NCBI RefSeq assembly: GCF_042186555.1
Contig: NC_133324.1
Coordinates: 196,125,640 to 196,189,639 of the forward strand
Direction: 5' to 3'
Origin: Aquarana catesbeiana
Lineage: Eukaryota > Chordata > Amphibia > Anura > Ranidae
Length of the DNA: 64,000 nucleotides
Within the stretch, counting starts at the first letter, position 1, and every line of letters starts with the position of its first letter. The position numbers and the translations under genes are program-made. The notes under the pieces were generated by a model. The model did not search any database and was not told the DNA's origin. It saw only the letters and a program-made list of their open reading frames with translations. Shown one piece after another: positions 24,121-35,537 of this stretch.

Positions 24121-24862
24121 ATGATATTGTGTCAAAAAAGTTGAAATACAGTCCAATGTGTTCTCAAAAACAAAAACAAAAAATATATATTGAAAAAAGT
24201 GTTCACTCGATGTGTTCTTCAAATAAAATCACAGTTGCTTCCCAGAACAGTAGGACCTCAGATTATAGAGATCATATGCGCTCATGCAAATAGATTCAGC
24301 ACAAAAAATCCTCTCCTTATGATCCTCTGCACACTGCACCTCCTCAATGGGACCAGACTATTGAGCCTCCAGTCCCAGCTGATGCCTCTTACGGGGAAAC
24401 GTGTCGGGTGGAGCAGCATTCCTTAGATGTCACCACGTAGCAGCTTGTTTGGCAAGATCCATGGCTGTGTTACCATTGTGATATTCACCGCTTTTTTGAA
24501 TGTGAGTGCTACATATTTTTTTAATAAATCTATGTATGAAGTACTACACTATGAAGCCTTTTCCTTCCATTAATCCATTTATCTGTGAATATCCAGAGAG
24601 GAGATCTTTTACCTCAGTAGCCCGGTCCCCTTTGAGGAGGTGCAGTGTGCAGAGGATCAGGAGGAGAGGATTTTTCGTGCTGAATCTGTTTGCATGAGCG
24701 CATCTGAACTTTGAGATCCAGCTGCTCTGGTAAGCGGCTGTGATTTTATTTGAAGAAGAACACATTGAGTGATCACTTTTTTCAATATATATATTTTTTT
24801 GTTTTTGTTTTTGAGCACATGTTGGACTGCTTTTCAATTTTTTTGACACAATATCAAAGAAG
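24121..24862. repeat. Large foldback with ~245 bp arms
   Basis: The left arm, about 24121-24366, and the right arm, about 24617-24862, are inverted copies. They begin GATATTGTGTCAAAAAA and 'ttttttgacacaatatc' at the outer ends. They share 'attcagcac-aaaaatcctctcc' and 'ctctgcacactgcacctcctca' segments internally. About 250 bp separate the arms, including 'ggggaaacgtgtcgggtgg'. It is probably a foldback-type DNA element; no target duplication was resolved. Confidence 0.85.
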
Positions 24863-24981
24863 AATTGGTACTGCTTCCTCCCCAGCAAGGACAGTGAGCA
24901 GCACAGTAGTGAGATCACTAATTGCTACTCCAATTCTTGTGAGACTAGCATTTAGAGGCAGCAGTGCCTTCGATTTCACCC

Positions 24982-24983
<2 letters not shown>

Positions 24984-25021
<38 letters not shown>
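24984..25021. repeat. (AT)n microsatellite
   Basis: A pure AT dinucleotide run encoding the IYIYIY stretches of overlapping spurious frames. Confidence 0.95.
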
Positions 25022-25024
<3 letters not shown>

Positions 25025-25907
25025 CTACGAGGCTGAAGACACAGGCGTGTGCTACTTTTCAGGAGGAATTCACTGGTTGGCTGGAGAAGTTAGAAACATT
25101 GTATGTAAGCGTTGAAGCCATTAGCAGCAATGATGATTCCCAGAGATGTAACATTTCATAGTGCTGCCAAAAGTCTGGACGAGGAAGAGGCTCTCTCTGA
25201 CATTGAATACATACAGTTACCATAAAGAAACTCCTTCATGTATTCACAAAATAGAAGCTGCTATTGCCAGTGGCCGAGCAGCATTCATCCATCCTCTGTA
25301 TTTACGCCATTAAGGAATACGTATAGAAAAGCAGTGCAGGGGCAAAGCAGTATTGCAATTTTTGCTGACCCTCTTTCTTTCATGTAAGAATTTCAGCTGA
25401 CGTAAACCTTATGTGTGTTCTATTGCAGAGTACAAATAGAAGACTGTTCATGCTCGAAAAAGGGCCATATCTTCAAAGTAAAACCTCATGTTCTACTTGA
25501 AAATGAAATGTAACCCATCTGGGAAAATACTGAGATACCTTAGTTTTACTTTTTTCAACTGCCTATTATAGATTGGATGATTCTTCTTTACAGTGAATAA
25601 TCATCCACAGCCTTTGATAACAAGTAAAAAAAATTCTCTTACAGCGCTTCTCTAATTAGTTCATGTGTGAATAGCTTAGGTTACTGAAATTAATTGCAAA
25701 AACATAGCTTAGCATGATGTGCAGACACTGCTGCTAGAAATTATTATTGTGGTGAAGACACTTTTTTTAGTTCTTAATGTGCGGTTTTGTAGTAATGCGC
25801 TTTTGAGATAGTAAAGTTCATAAATACAGTTTTATGGTAACTCATCCTATGTGTTTAAAAAAAAAAAACATACATACGAATTTAGATAATGCTATATATT
25901 TCTAAAT

Positions 25908-26533
25908 CAGTGGTGTCCAACCTTTCGACCTTCCTGAGCCACATTGCAAGAAGAAGAATTGTCTTGGGCCACACATAAAACACACTAATAATGACAGCTG
26001 ATGAGCAGAGCAGTCGAGCAGTTCACATGTTAATGATCACTGATATAGATAACTTACCTATCTAAATAATAAAACATGTTTTATAATATTTTTTATTGTC
26101 AAAAAGGGCAACATAAAACTATTGCAATATTTCACACTGTTTTTACTAAATTAACGCATCAATGTCAGGTTTGATGGATATAGTAGCAATTTTCAATGAA
26201 TTCTTAAGGTGCTCATCAGATATTTTGGTTCTAATTTTGCCCTTAGTTTTCTTCATCTATGAAAATAGTTACTCACAAATATAGGTGCATCCAAAAACTG
26301 ATGACATGAATAAGGCATGATTGTGAAGAGTGGGATATTTTTCTTTGCGAGGATAAAACTTATATAAGTCCAGTAAAGAGACACTCAAATCTTTCTTTGG
26401 CCACATGTATTCGCTAAGTGTAAATGCATCTTACAAAAAAAATTCCAAAACAAATCAACATTTTTAAGTATGTTTATGATTTTGTGTTGGGCCGCATTCA
26501 TTGCCATCTTTGCCCATGGGTTGGACACTCCTG
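25908..26533 (-). mobile_element. hAT element remnant with transposase C-terminus
   Basis: The ends CAGTGGTGTCCAACC and GGTTGGACACTCCTG are inverted copies of a hAT terminus. The putative 8 bp duplications, TTCTAAAT and TTCAGTCT, match only partly, which suggests age. It carries the hAT dimerisation-domain remnant described separately, so it is a deletion derivative of an autonomous element. Confidence 0.8.
26150..26375 (-). pseudogene. hAT transposase dimerisation domain, decayed
   Basis: The minus-strand translation gives LYKFYPRKEKYPTLHNHALF, then SSVFGCTYICE-stop-LFS-stop-MKKTKGKIRTKI, then SDEHLKNSLKIATISIKPDI. The order CE(Q)LFS.MK, K.R.K and DEHLK..L is the hATC dimerisation region at the end of hAT transposases. 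Both in-frame stops lie at positions where glutamine or another common codon would be expected. The catalytic core is absent. Confidence 0.8.
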
Positions 26534-27165
26534 TTCAGTCTGAACCATAGGCATGGGTCAATATCTTGAATGAGAATTTTGGGACCACCTGTTTTCCAGA
26601 TTCAATGTATATTGGCAAAAACATATTTTGACATCTCAGAGCAAAGGTAGAACTGACATTCGGGGCCCTGAGCAAACACTCAGAATACATGAGTCACAAC
26701 TTTAAAAGTTTGGCTGCCAGCAGGGGTAGATCTTTTCAAAGTTGTGGCCCCAAGTGTTCCTCCACTTTCTCAATAGCATTTGTGTAGTATAAAGCCTATA
26801 CACAGAATCTCTAGCCTATAGCCCTGCCCATTAACCTAACTCTAAACCTATCCTGAGGTAGACATGTAGGAAGCCATTGCACCTGCTGTTTGCTTCCATT
26901 ACATGGTGACACTCTGGTTTCAATATTTGAGTCATTAACTTCTGATTTGCATATTTGTTCTGGAATAGATTTCTCTGGAGATAGTAAAGGGTCAGCATCA
27001 CAGCCAGGTATATCTAGCACATAAGGAAGGAGGTCAACAATGGAATGGCCCCATATTTATCCTAGAAAAAGATCACTGTAACTAATGTGCAACTTTGTAT
27101 GGGCTATATTACAGGGATGCCAAGTTGCATGGGAAATAGTGCTAAGTTTTCATGTTGCTCTGTAC

Positions 27166-27301
27166 CAGTGATGGCGAACCTTGGCACCCCAGATGTTTTG
27201 GAACTACATTTCCCATGATGCTCATGCACTCTGCAGTGTAGTTGAGCATCATGGGAAATGTAGTTCCAAAACATCTGGGGTGCCAAGGTTCGCCATCACT
27301 G
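27166..27301. mobile_element. hAT-type hairpin MITE, 136 bp, inverted copy
   Basis: It is the same element as at 637-772, with the same CAGTGATGGCGAACC ends and equal length. Its loop segment is the reverse complement of that in the first copy. The flanking octamers CTCTGTAC and CTCTAACT match only in part. The palindrome explains the open frames on both strands. Confidence 0.88.
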
Positions 27302-27406
27302 CTCTAACTAACCCTAAACTAAGGTTCCATGTTGCCATATACCATTACCTGAAATGTTATGCCACTTTATATAATGCATGTTAAACAAATGCCATAGGCT
27401 AAATTT

Positions 27407-27624
27407 ATTAATAAGGATGAGCTCCGGTGTGTTCGCACAGCCCACGTGCAGAGCACGCCAGGAAGTCAGCGCTGCGCTAATCACAGGCAGTGAGACATTT
27501 ACCCGTTGCGCGGCTGCAGAGATCAGGAAGTGTCTCACTGCCTGTGATTAGCGCAGCGCAGTGCTGACTTCCTGGCGTGCTCTGCACGTGGGCTGTGCAA
27601 ACACGCTGGAGCTCATCCTTATTT
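27407..27624. mobile_element. Foldback MITE with ~85 bp arms
   Basis: The arms run from AATAAGGATGAGCTCCGGTG to 'gcaggcagtgagaca'-like sequence and back, from 'tgtctcactgcctgtgatta' to 'gagctcatccttatt'. A spacer of about 30 bp separates them. The arms are nearly identical over their whole length, so the transcript would form a long hairpin. There is no coding content. Confidence 0.85.
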
Positions 27625-27639
27625 ATTAAGATGCACTCA

Positions 27640-28036
27640 ACTTATTCTCTCTGGAGAAGAGACGCTTGAGAGGGGATATGATTTCAATTTACAAATACTG
27701 TACTGGTGACCCCACAATATGGATAAAACTTTTTCGCAGAAGAGAGTTTAATAAGACTTGTGGCCACTCATTACAATTAGAAGAAAAGAGGTTTAACCTT
27801 AAACTACGTAGAGGGTTCTTTACTGTAAGAGCGGCAAGGATGTGGAATTCCCTTCCACAGGCGGTGGTCTCAGCGGGGAGCATTGATAGCTTCAAGATAC
27901 TATTAGATAAACACCTGAATGACCGCAACATACAGGGATATACAACGTAATACTGACATATAATCACACATAGGTTGGACTTGATGGACTTGTGTCTTTT
28001 TTCAACCTCACCTACTATGTAACTATGTAACTATGT
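27640..28036 (+). pseudogene. CR1-type LINE, 3' end
   Basis: The open frame at 27666-27950 is the C-terminus of a CR1-like reverse-transcriptase protein. It contains LRRGFFTVRAARMWNSLPQA and GSIDSFKILLDKHL, a conserved C-terminal signature. It ends at a normal stop. The 3' UTR follows, with 'ggttggacttgatggact' and a terminal tandem of ACTATGTA at 28013-28036, as CR1-like elements end in short tandem repeats rather than poly(A). The 5' part is missing, as usual. The frame is intact over 95 codons, so the copy may be fairly young. Confidence 0.9.
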
Positions 28037-29170
28037 AAGATGGATAAGTTGTTATACACCTATACACTAATAAGATGGATATGTTCTTATACACCTACTT
28101 ATTTAATCTGTTGATCATTTTCCCCTAAAAATGTTTACGAAGCACAAACATAAGTTTCACCACAATGTCTAATGTTTATTTTTCCACATATAGTTAGCAT
28201 TTATCTGTTGATAACTTTATTTTCTCATGAATCATTATTTTGACTTAAGAAATTATATTTCATCACCACCTCAAATGGCTTTTTTTCCCCTGCTTTCTGT
28301 ATATAGCTCTTGAAACTCCTAGTTATCACTACCCTGAAGCTGGTGTTAGAGGTAACTAACCTGTGTGATCATCTTTGTGAAGACCAAAAAAAATACACCG
28401 ATCGTGTTGTAATCGCACTAGTAGTGTTAAAATGTTATTCATTACAGAGTACAGGCTAAATAAAGTGTGTTATCCATCTTTGTGAATTGAGATTTAAAGT
28501 GGAACTTTAGTCAGAAAATTAGGTCTTGATAAATCACTTTTGCAGGTAAAACTATGTAAAACATTAAAAATAATCCACTGCACAAGCTCAGTTGCTCTCT
28601 GTTCTTGGCACTGTGTCTAAAATCAGAGCCTATTTATGCTGCTGATCAGTTGACCACTTTAAGATTTACTGTTGCTGAAGGGGGAAGAAAGCAGCAAGAT
28701 CAGCACAGACTGTGCGGAGGGAACACAGATTAGGGAGGGAGAAATGAAAAGCAGGAAAGATGATAGGACAAACTCTGCTTTCAGGAAGACACAATAGAAG
28801 TAACTTATACTTGTCTTATCTCCCTGATATTCTGTCCTTTCTGCCTCATTGGCAGCCTGTGAACCTCACCACTGTAAAGCTTCTGTCAGCCTTCCTCTCT
28901 AACTTTGTTAAGACATGCCATCAAGGCTGGAAATGTACATATTATAATTACAGAATGTAAAGTATAGTTTTTGAGACTAAGGAGAGAGGGGAAGAGTCCA
29001 ATAAAGAAGTGACTGCTCTGGGCTTCAACAAAATGTTGACCTCCAGCAAGAAGAAACAGGAGCAATGCTGGATGCAATTTACACAATACACAAATTTTGG
29101 TAGCATAATTATTAGTGTGCAATGTATGTTCTTTTGATATCAAACAATTATGGATAAAGTTCCATGTTAA

Positions 29171-29831
29171 CCACTTGCTGACCGCACTATACCTGCATGA
29201 TGGCTACAGCACATCGTGTTCTCGGAGGCCGTCATATGACGGCCACCTGTGATCACACCCGCCGTGCGCCCGCTCTGTCATCGCAGATTGAGATAAAGAG
29301 CCAATCAGCGGCTCTTTACTACACAGCTTGGACACAGCTGATCACGGATGTAAACAGAAGCCGGTTATCGGCGCTCCTTTTCTCATGCTGATAGCGCGAG
29401 GAAGGGAGAAGAGAGCCGATATATGCTTCTGTAAAAGGGACATGTACACTGATAATCATGGCACTGATTAGCAGTGCAGTTCCACCAGTGCCTCCAATCT
29501 GTGCCCACCAGTGTCACCTATCAGTGCCGCCTCATCAGTGCACCCTATCATTGCCCATCAGTGCCGCCTCAGCGCACATCAGTGAAGGAGAAAACTTAGC
29601 TGTGTGCAAAATTTTATAACAGACTATGACAAATTTTCAGTCCTTATTGGTTTATTTAACAAAATTAAATACAACCAAAAGAAAGCTCTATTTGTGTGAA
29701 AAAAAAATGATAAAAATTTTGTTTGGGTGACCGCCTAATTGTCATTCAAAGTGAATGGTGAAAGTGACAGCGCGCAAAGCTGAAAATTGTCCTGGGCAGG
29801 AAGAGGGTAAAAGTGCCCAGTAGGCAAGTGG
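29171..29831. mobile_element. piggyBac-type MITE, 661 bp
   Basis: TTAA flanks both ends (29167-29170 and 29832-29835), and the ends are CCACTTGC and GCAAGTGG. The interior includes degenerate 'catcagtgc' units around 29500-29580. No transposase is present. The ends resemble those of the larger element at 35872-38725. Confidence 0.85.
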
Positions 29832-30499
29832 TTAAGAGATATGTAGATATGGTGTGGTATCAGGAAAAATAACAGCCAATTAAGAGAAAAACTGTTTTGT
29901 GATCTGAGCCCTTTACTATATGGGCATCTTCTGTTTCTGTTTAGCGCAGTGCCTAAGTTAAATATGCCAATGCGGCTATAACTACAAATCAGATCTTATA
30001 TTCTGGCCAATTCCTGTAAACACGATTGGTTCAGTTCATGTCCTGTTTGCACAACCTGCTTTATATCAAGCCATATTATTTCATTAGGAATAATCTGAGG
30101 ACTATGACTAGATCATTCTAAACAAAACTATGGAATTTACTCTGTTTGAACCACTGTAGTTGATCATCTCCAGTGGTTTATGTTGCACAGCCATACTTCT
30201 TTTGAGAAGCACACAGATGCCTGGATATGTTGTTGTAGAATGGCCCGGTACAATTTGGAATTGCCTTGTATTTTCGTAATTGCCTGTAATTACACCAGTA
30301 GGAGAGTACAGACAGTACTCTTGCACTGGATCTGTGGTCTGCTGTGAAAGAGCACAGTCCATGGAGACCCTGTGGAGTATGTCTGACATGGTAAAAATTG
30401 AGCCTTTTGGCCTGAGGTGCATTTTTAAGTTTCCACTCTGGATTCCTCACTGTGTCTGGGAGCTATTGCGCCATGAGAAGGCACTGGTGCTGAGTTTTT

Positions 30500-30890
30500 T
30501 TGCTCTCTGGTGGTTTGTGTTTGTGTTTTCGGTGGACATCAAGGATGCCTACCTCCATATCTCTATATTTGCAGTTCATCAGTGCTACCCTGCACTTTGC
30601 AGTGGGGAGGGGCAAGATTTTCAGTTTGTGGCTCTGCCCTTTGGCCTGGCCATGGCACAGCAAGTATTCGTAAAAAGTGTTGGCTCTTCTGCCCCATTCT
30701 GGAGTATCTGTAGGATTAGCAATCAAGGAATGGCCTCAGGGCTAAGGTGCAAAAAAAGGATGCAGGACATTGACTGGACCCTCAATATTACGATGTTGCC
30801 CCTGGAACCATCAGAGTGCCTGCAATATCTGGGCCTTGCCCTGGACACAGCCCTGGCATGAATTTTCCTTCCCTAGGAGAAGCTTTAGAC
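30500..30890 (+). pseudogene. Reverse-transcriptase fragment, DIRS-like
   Basis: An open frame (part of 30280-30861) contains VFSVDIKDAYLHISIFAVHQ and then FQFVALPFGLAMAQQVF. These are the palm motifs around the first catalytic aspartate and the LPFGL block of reverse transcriptases of the DIRS/Ty3-like group. LQYLGLALDTALA follows near the end. The YxDD motif is missing, apparently deleted near 30700. No tyrosine recombinase, integrase or terminal repeats were found nearby. DIRS is favoured because of the DIKDAYLHI and ALPFGL wording, with moderate confidence. Confidence 0.6.
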
Positions 30891-31352
30891 TCTCCAAAGT
30901 TTCCTAGAATACCCTTCCATTTGCTTTTGCATTGGTGTTGAGGGCAATGGTAACTTCCTTTAGTGCAGTCCCGTATGCTCATGTTTCATTCAAGACTGCT
31001 GTTACTCCTGAGAGCATGGGACAAAAGGACTTTTTTCTTTGACTCACTCTCTGAGAACCTAAACCAAGTAAATCTTGGAATGGTGGCTATTCAGCCTAGA
31101 GCTGGATATAGAACAACCTTTTCTCCCCATGGGACGAAATGGGATTTATATACTTACTGTAAAATCTGTTTCTTATATTTCATTAATGGACACGGGTCCT
31201 AATGCTGCTCTTCTACAAAATTAAAGCATCCTGGAAATGAGAAAGGATATTCATGGCTGGTCAATAGCCTTTTTTGTTTGATAGTGTGCATTTCCTCCTC
31301 TACAAAGCTGTATAACATATTGGCTCAGAATAACTGAACTCTGTGCCCCGTA

Positions 31353-31805
31353 AAGCGGTAGTAAACCATAGTCTTTTTTAAAAAAAACCTGCAAGGCAAT
31401 GGCATAATGTGCTAGTATGCATTGTATATTAGCACATTATGAAATGCTTGCCATAGAACAAAGCCCTCCAGCGGCGTGCTGTCACCACTGACAGGGCTTC
31501 CATCTTCACCCAGTCTTTGTTTAAGGTTTGCGTGCTCCAGCACGCAAACCTGGCTGAGCCACGATGATTTCACTCCAACGCATGGGTACAGGAGTCACGG
31601 CCGTGGCACAGAGCTCTGAAGGGATAGCACAGGAATGCCGTCCCTTCAGAGCGCATGCAACAGTGACGTCACTGGCTGCATGCAGTGTGAATATCTCCTA
31701 AACAGTTCCAAGTTTAGGAGATAACTCAATGTATCTACAGATAAGCCTTATTATAGGCTTACTTGTAGGTACAAGTTTAAAAAAAGACTTTGCTACCACA
31801 TTGAT
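31353..31805. mobile_element. MITE with AAGCGGTAGTAAACC ends
   Basis: The left end AAGCGGTAGTAAACCATAGT mirrors the right end 'aaaagactttgctaccaca'. It contains small hairpins such as 'gcgtgctccagcacgc' and 'gtgcta...tagcac'. The duplication is unclear. Confidence 0.6.
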
Positions 31806-33776
31806 AAACTCCAAGGAATGGATTTCATGGTAATTACAAAAATCCTGTTATTTTAGATGACTACAAATACAAGCCCACAAGCTCATTAATTGTAGCTAAC
31901 CTGATCAATACACTTTGAGAGAAACCTAGAGAAAGCCATGAGGGCAACCCCCCTCTGATCTTTATGTATGCTACATATCAGTGACTTGAAAAGCATTGAA
32001 GCCACTGGAGTATCATAACATCCAGGCAGCAACTATAGAGAAGAGAGCTTACCAATGATAGTCTGCATATTTCTCCCAGCACAGGTTTTCTTTTCTAACA
32101 TTTGTAACTGATGTGGCTTGAAACATTACATCGGTGCTTAGAGAATACCTAATAATATGAATTTGGTGTATTGGTATTATGTCATTTCCTGTAAATTTCC
32201 AATTTCACTGTTAAATTTAGAAAAGAGTTGACTGGTTGCAAGACATTAACATATATTCACTTTAAAGAGAGTTAATGTATTATTGACTTTGCATAACTCC
32301 TTACAGATTATTATTGAGTTGAGCAGCTGTGTCTACATCGCTGGAATGCAGTGTTTGATAGAATCCTGCAAGCATTTTCCAATCAGTAAAAAATGGGCAA
32401 TGCATTTAATCAGACTTCATGTCAAGAATTGTTATATAGCCTGAACTGTGCCGTCAATTTAATTAAAAAGAAAGCCAATGCTTTCACATTCTAGTACATT
32501 AGAATGTATTGTTTAATGATTTATAATTACTTTTGAGAGATGTATCAGCTTTTAAATTATATTTCCAGTGTTTCGCATTTCTGTATTGTCTTCCTCAAGA
32601 AACCCAACTTTTACATATGGTGCCAGCTGAGCTCTGTTTTAACGTCAATAATATGCATTTATGGTAGATACTGAGGAGACTATAAGGTGAGGTTATTGAA
32701 TGCTAGTGTGTTCAACTCTTTTGTATTATTTTTTTTTTTACGAAAAAAAAAGGATTCAAAAGACTAAACATATAAAAAATACAACCATATACATTGCATA
32801 TTTACATGACACATTACATTTAACAATTAACATTTAACATTCCTGAAGTATAATAAAGAGTTAGTCTGAACATTAGGTATGCAGTGTCACAACTATGAAT
32901 GTAATTCTGTGCAATAACATATCTGTAGGGATTGATGGTGCTCATATGCACTGGTCCACTGGTCTATTTAACCTGTGTGGTGCCGCCAAAAAAAGGCATC
33001 TTCTGTTCAGGACCCATTTGTTTTTAAGGTACTTGTGTATACAAACAGGTATCTATTTACTGTATACTGAATACAGTTGTACTGTAGAGTGCCAGAAGTT
33101 TTATCTTATACCTGGGTGTATCCACAAAGGAAACTATTCTTGAGAGAATTATGAAGGCTGCCACTTCTGATCATTTTTTCTAAAAATGTTATTTGCATGG
33201 CTTTCACGCTAATGCATTGCTTTCAATGTTTTCTAAATCATCGTCAATCAATAAGTATGGAGATGACCAAACTATCAATCTTGCAATTTGAGCAGTTGCC
33301 AGGGAAGTTTTCCACCTGGTAGGTATTTGTAATCTAATGGGAACCTTTTTCGTACTCAAATGACCCATTTGAAAGTGAATGCATGACAAGTCACACCCTA
33401 TTTGTACCTATGGAACAGTTCAAATCGATGCGACTCCAACTTGCACTGATTCGAAAATGGTTCCTGCACCATTTTTGGCAATTTCTTGCACGACTTGTAT
33501 TGACACCTGTGCATGAAATTGCACAGATGTCGGCAAGTCGCACATGAAAGCACACTGACCGGCGACTTTGAAATTACACTGAAGTAGCATGATTTCAAAG
33601 CCACATTTAGTGTGAACGGGGGACTAAAACAAGCCTGTATCCACTTCTATAGCCATAGGCATTGTGGAGGAATTTAGTGTAAAACAGAGGCATTTATATC
33701 TCCGTTTTTGTTTCCTATTACACCAGAACCTTGACAGTCTGACAGGCTTCTAACGTAAACACGCAGCAGGTGTTTC
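31806..33776. other. Intron stretch without a recognised gene
   Basis: No coding signal was found. From about 33395 to 33630 there is a worn repeat of the 'gtgtgaacgggg' type, related in style to the TTTCACACTG MITEs. Confidence 0.4.
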
Positions 33777-34192
33777 TAAGGGTCCTTTCACACTGGGGCG
33801 GGGGCGTTGTCGGCGGTAAAGCGCCGCTATTGTAAGCGGCGCTTTACCGTCGATATGTGGCCGCTAGCGGGGCGGTTTTACCCCCCTGCTAGCAGCCGAG
33901 AAAGGGTTAAAACCACCGCAAAGCGCCTCTGCAGAGGCGCTTTGCTGGCGGTATAGCCGCGCCGTCCCATTGATTTCAATGGGCAGGAGCGGTATACACT
34001 CCGCTCCTTCACTGCTCCGAAGATGCTGCTGGCAGGACTTTTTTTTACCATCCTGCCAGCGCATCGCTCCAGTGTGAAAGCCCTCGGAGCTTTCACACTG
34101 GAATTAAAGCAGCGGCTGTTTCGGGTCGGTTTGCAGGCGCTATTATTAGTGCAATAGCGCCTGCAAACCGCCCCAGTGTGAAAGGACCCTTA
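33777..34192. mobile_element. 'TTTCACACTG' MITE, best-preserved copy
   Basis: The terminal inverted repeats are perfect over 25 bp, starting TAAGGGTCCTTTCACACTGG. Several internal hairpins occur, for example 'gtaaagcgccgct' with 'agcggcgctttac' near 33820-33848, and 'caaagcgcctctgcagaggcgctttg' split around CTGCAG near 33930. The target duplication cannot be separated from the palindromic TAAGGG/CCCTTA ends. A diverged relative lies at 14676-15043. Confidence 0.8.
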
Positions 34193-34211
34193 GCTATTAG
34201 GAACTGACCAA

Positions 34212-34556
34212 TGCCTGGTACACACGATGAGATTATCAGACGTCGGTTTTTTTTTTTTTGCATGCTAATTTCAGGTCGAACCTGAAGAGTTTACTAAGGT
34301 CACAAAAATTCTCGCACTACAGAATAAAAATTTGGAAGTGATGTAATGTGTTGTAGTGTATTTGTATTGCATTATCGAATGACAACTGTGCTGATTAAAC
34401 GAAAAAAAAATGTGTGCATGTCCGATCAAATAATATCGGATGAACTGTCTTGATCAGATCTCGAAAGCTCTGTATTAACGATTCAATTTTTGTACAGTCG
34501 CTCCGAAATCTTATCCAATATTTTTCGTACAATTTTCTGATTGTGTGTACGGGGCT
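34212..34556. mobile_element. GTACACACG MITE (PIF/Harbinger-like), 345 bp
   Basis: The left end is TGCCTGGTACACACGATGAG and the right end 'attgtgtgtacggggct'. The flanking triplets are CAA and TAA, one mismatch from a perfect 3 bp duplication. It directly abuts the next MITE. Confidence 0.7.
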
Positions 34557-34558
34557 TA

Positions 34559-34932
34559 AGGCTTGGTTCTCACTGCTGTGATGCGAGAACCCGTGCAAAT
34601 CCAGTAGGGGTTCCTGCATCGCATACAACTCGCAGGCAGTTCACACTGCCCTATGCAAACCGCTGTACTGTAGGTGTCAATACAAAGTTAATGACACCCC
34701 CAGATTGGTTCTCATATCGCAGTGCGAACTGTCAATTTGGACAGGATTCAGATCGCATGGGTGTTTCTGGTGCGGACCAAAAAAAGGGTCTTGCACGACT
34801 TTGGTCCAAATGCGATACAAATTCAGCCATACAAATCTGTACGGCTGAAAACGCATCGTATGTGATTTGCATAGCAGTGCAGTGCAAATCACATGCAATG
34901 CCTGGCATCACAGCAGTGTGAACATGTCCTAA
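34559..34932. mobile_element. MITE with CACTGCTGTGATGC ends
   Basis: The left end AGGCTTGGTTCTCACTGCTG and the right end 'catcacagcagtgtgaacatg' pair over CACTGCTGTGATGC. Internal motifs 'tgcgaac', 'gcgagaacc' and 'gaccaaaaaaagggtc' are repeated in inverted order. The long frames on both strands reflect this symmetry. Confidence 0.65.
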
Positions 34933-35537
34933 AACCTGACTTTAGAATCTTTGTTGTGATTTTTGAGAATATATTACATCACATAACAAGCAGCTAGAGT
35001 GGTCAGGGGTGACTTGTTTTAAAGCTGTTTTGCTGCTTGTTGAGAATATGTTCTGTCTTTATGCATTACAACCACATGGGGTCACTTGCTTGCCACTGTC
35101 ACCATTTTACAATTTGAAAAATACGCCCATAAGGTAGACATGTAAAAGCAAGTGTTGGAGATTTCATGCGTATAGTTGTGTAGAGTATTTGCTAATGCAT
35201 TCCAATGGGAGAAAATTATGCTGTATCTCCCAGGTGCCACAACGGCAGGCTTATTTGGTTGTGTATGGCCATGTGCAACGAGGCCCAAGAAACATGCTGC
35301 CCTTGATCTTGAAGTAATAAGGGTTATATTGACTTGCTGTGGTCCAAGTATACTCACATGAAGGCTAGATGCTTTTGTTCTTCTTAAAATGTATTTTGAG
35401 GTACCAATGAATTTTGATCTTATTAATCAGATGCTTTACAGTATGCTTGGCAGCGGGTTCTTTTATTTCTGTACAATGTGAAAAATAAGCAGAATCACAT
35501 TATTTTGCTTCTTAAATATATTTTCTTTTTCTTACAG

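Larger units (their letters stand above)
1..35537 (+). other. COMMD10: COMMD10 intron, 3' part (upstream of penultimate exon)
   Basis: Because a coding exon with a clean acceptor starts at 35538 and its upstream donor is not in the window, this stretch is inferred to be the 3' part of a long COMMD10 intron. It ends in a pyrimidine-rich run and CAG at 35535-35537. I found no host coding exon in it. It is filled with transposons, listed separately. Subregions where I recognise nothing are 1-628, 1186-1823, 3377-5180 (apart from a short AT run near 5075), 17240-18540, 25240-25907, 26534-27165 and 28037-29166. Confidence 0.7.

Noticed and set aside
27314..27538. 74-codon minus-strand frame
   Set aside because: It lies in the foldback MITE arms and has no domain.
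30280..30500. N-terminal part of the 193-codon frame as a host gene
   Set aside because: No recognisable protein; only the later part matches reverse-transcriptase motifs, so the frame is a retroelement fragment preceded by chance coding.
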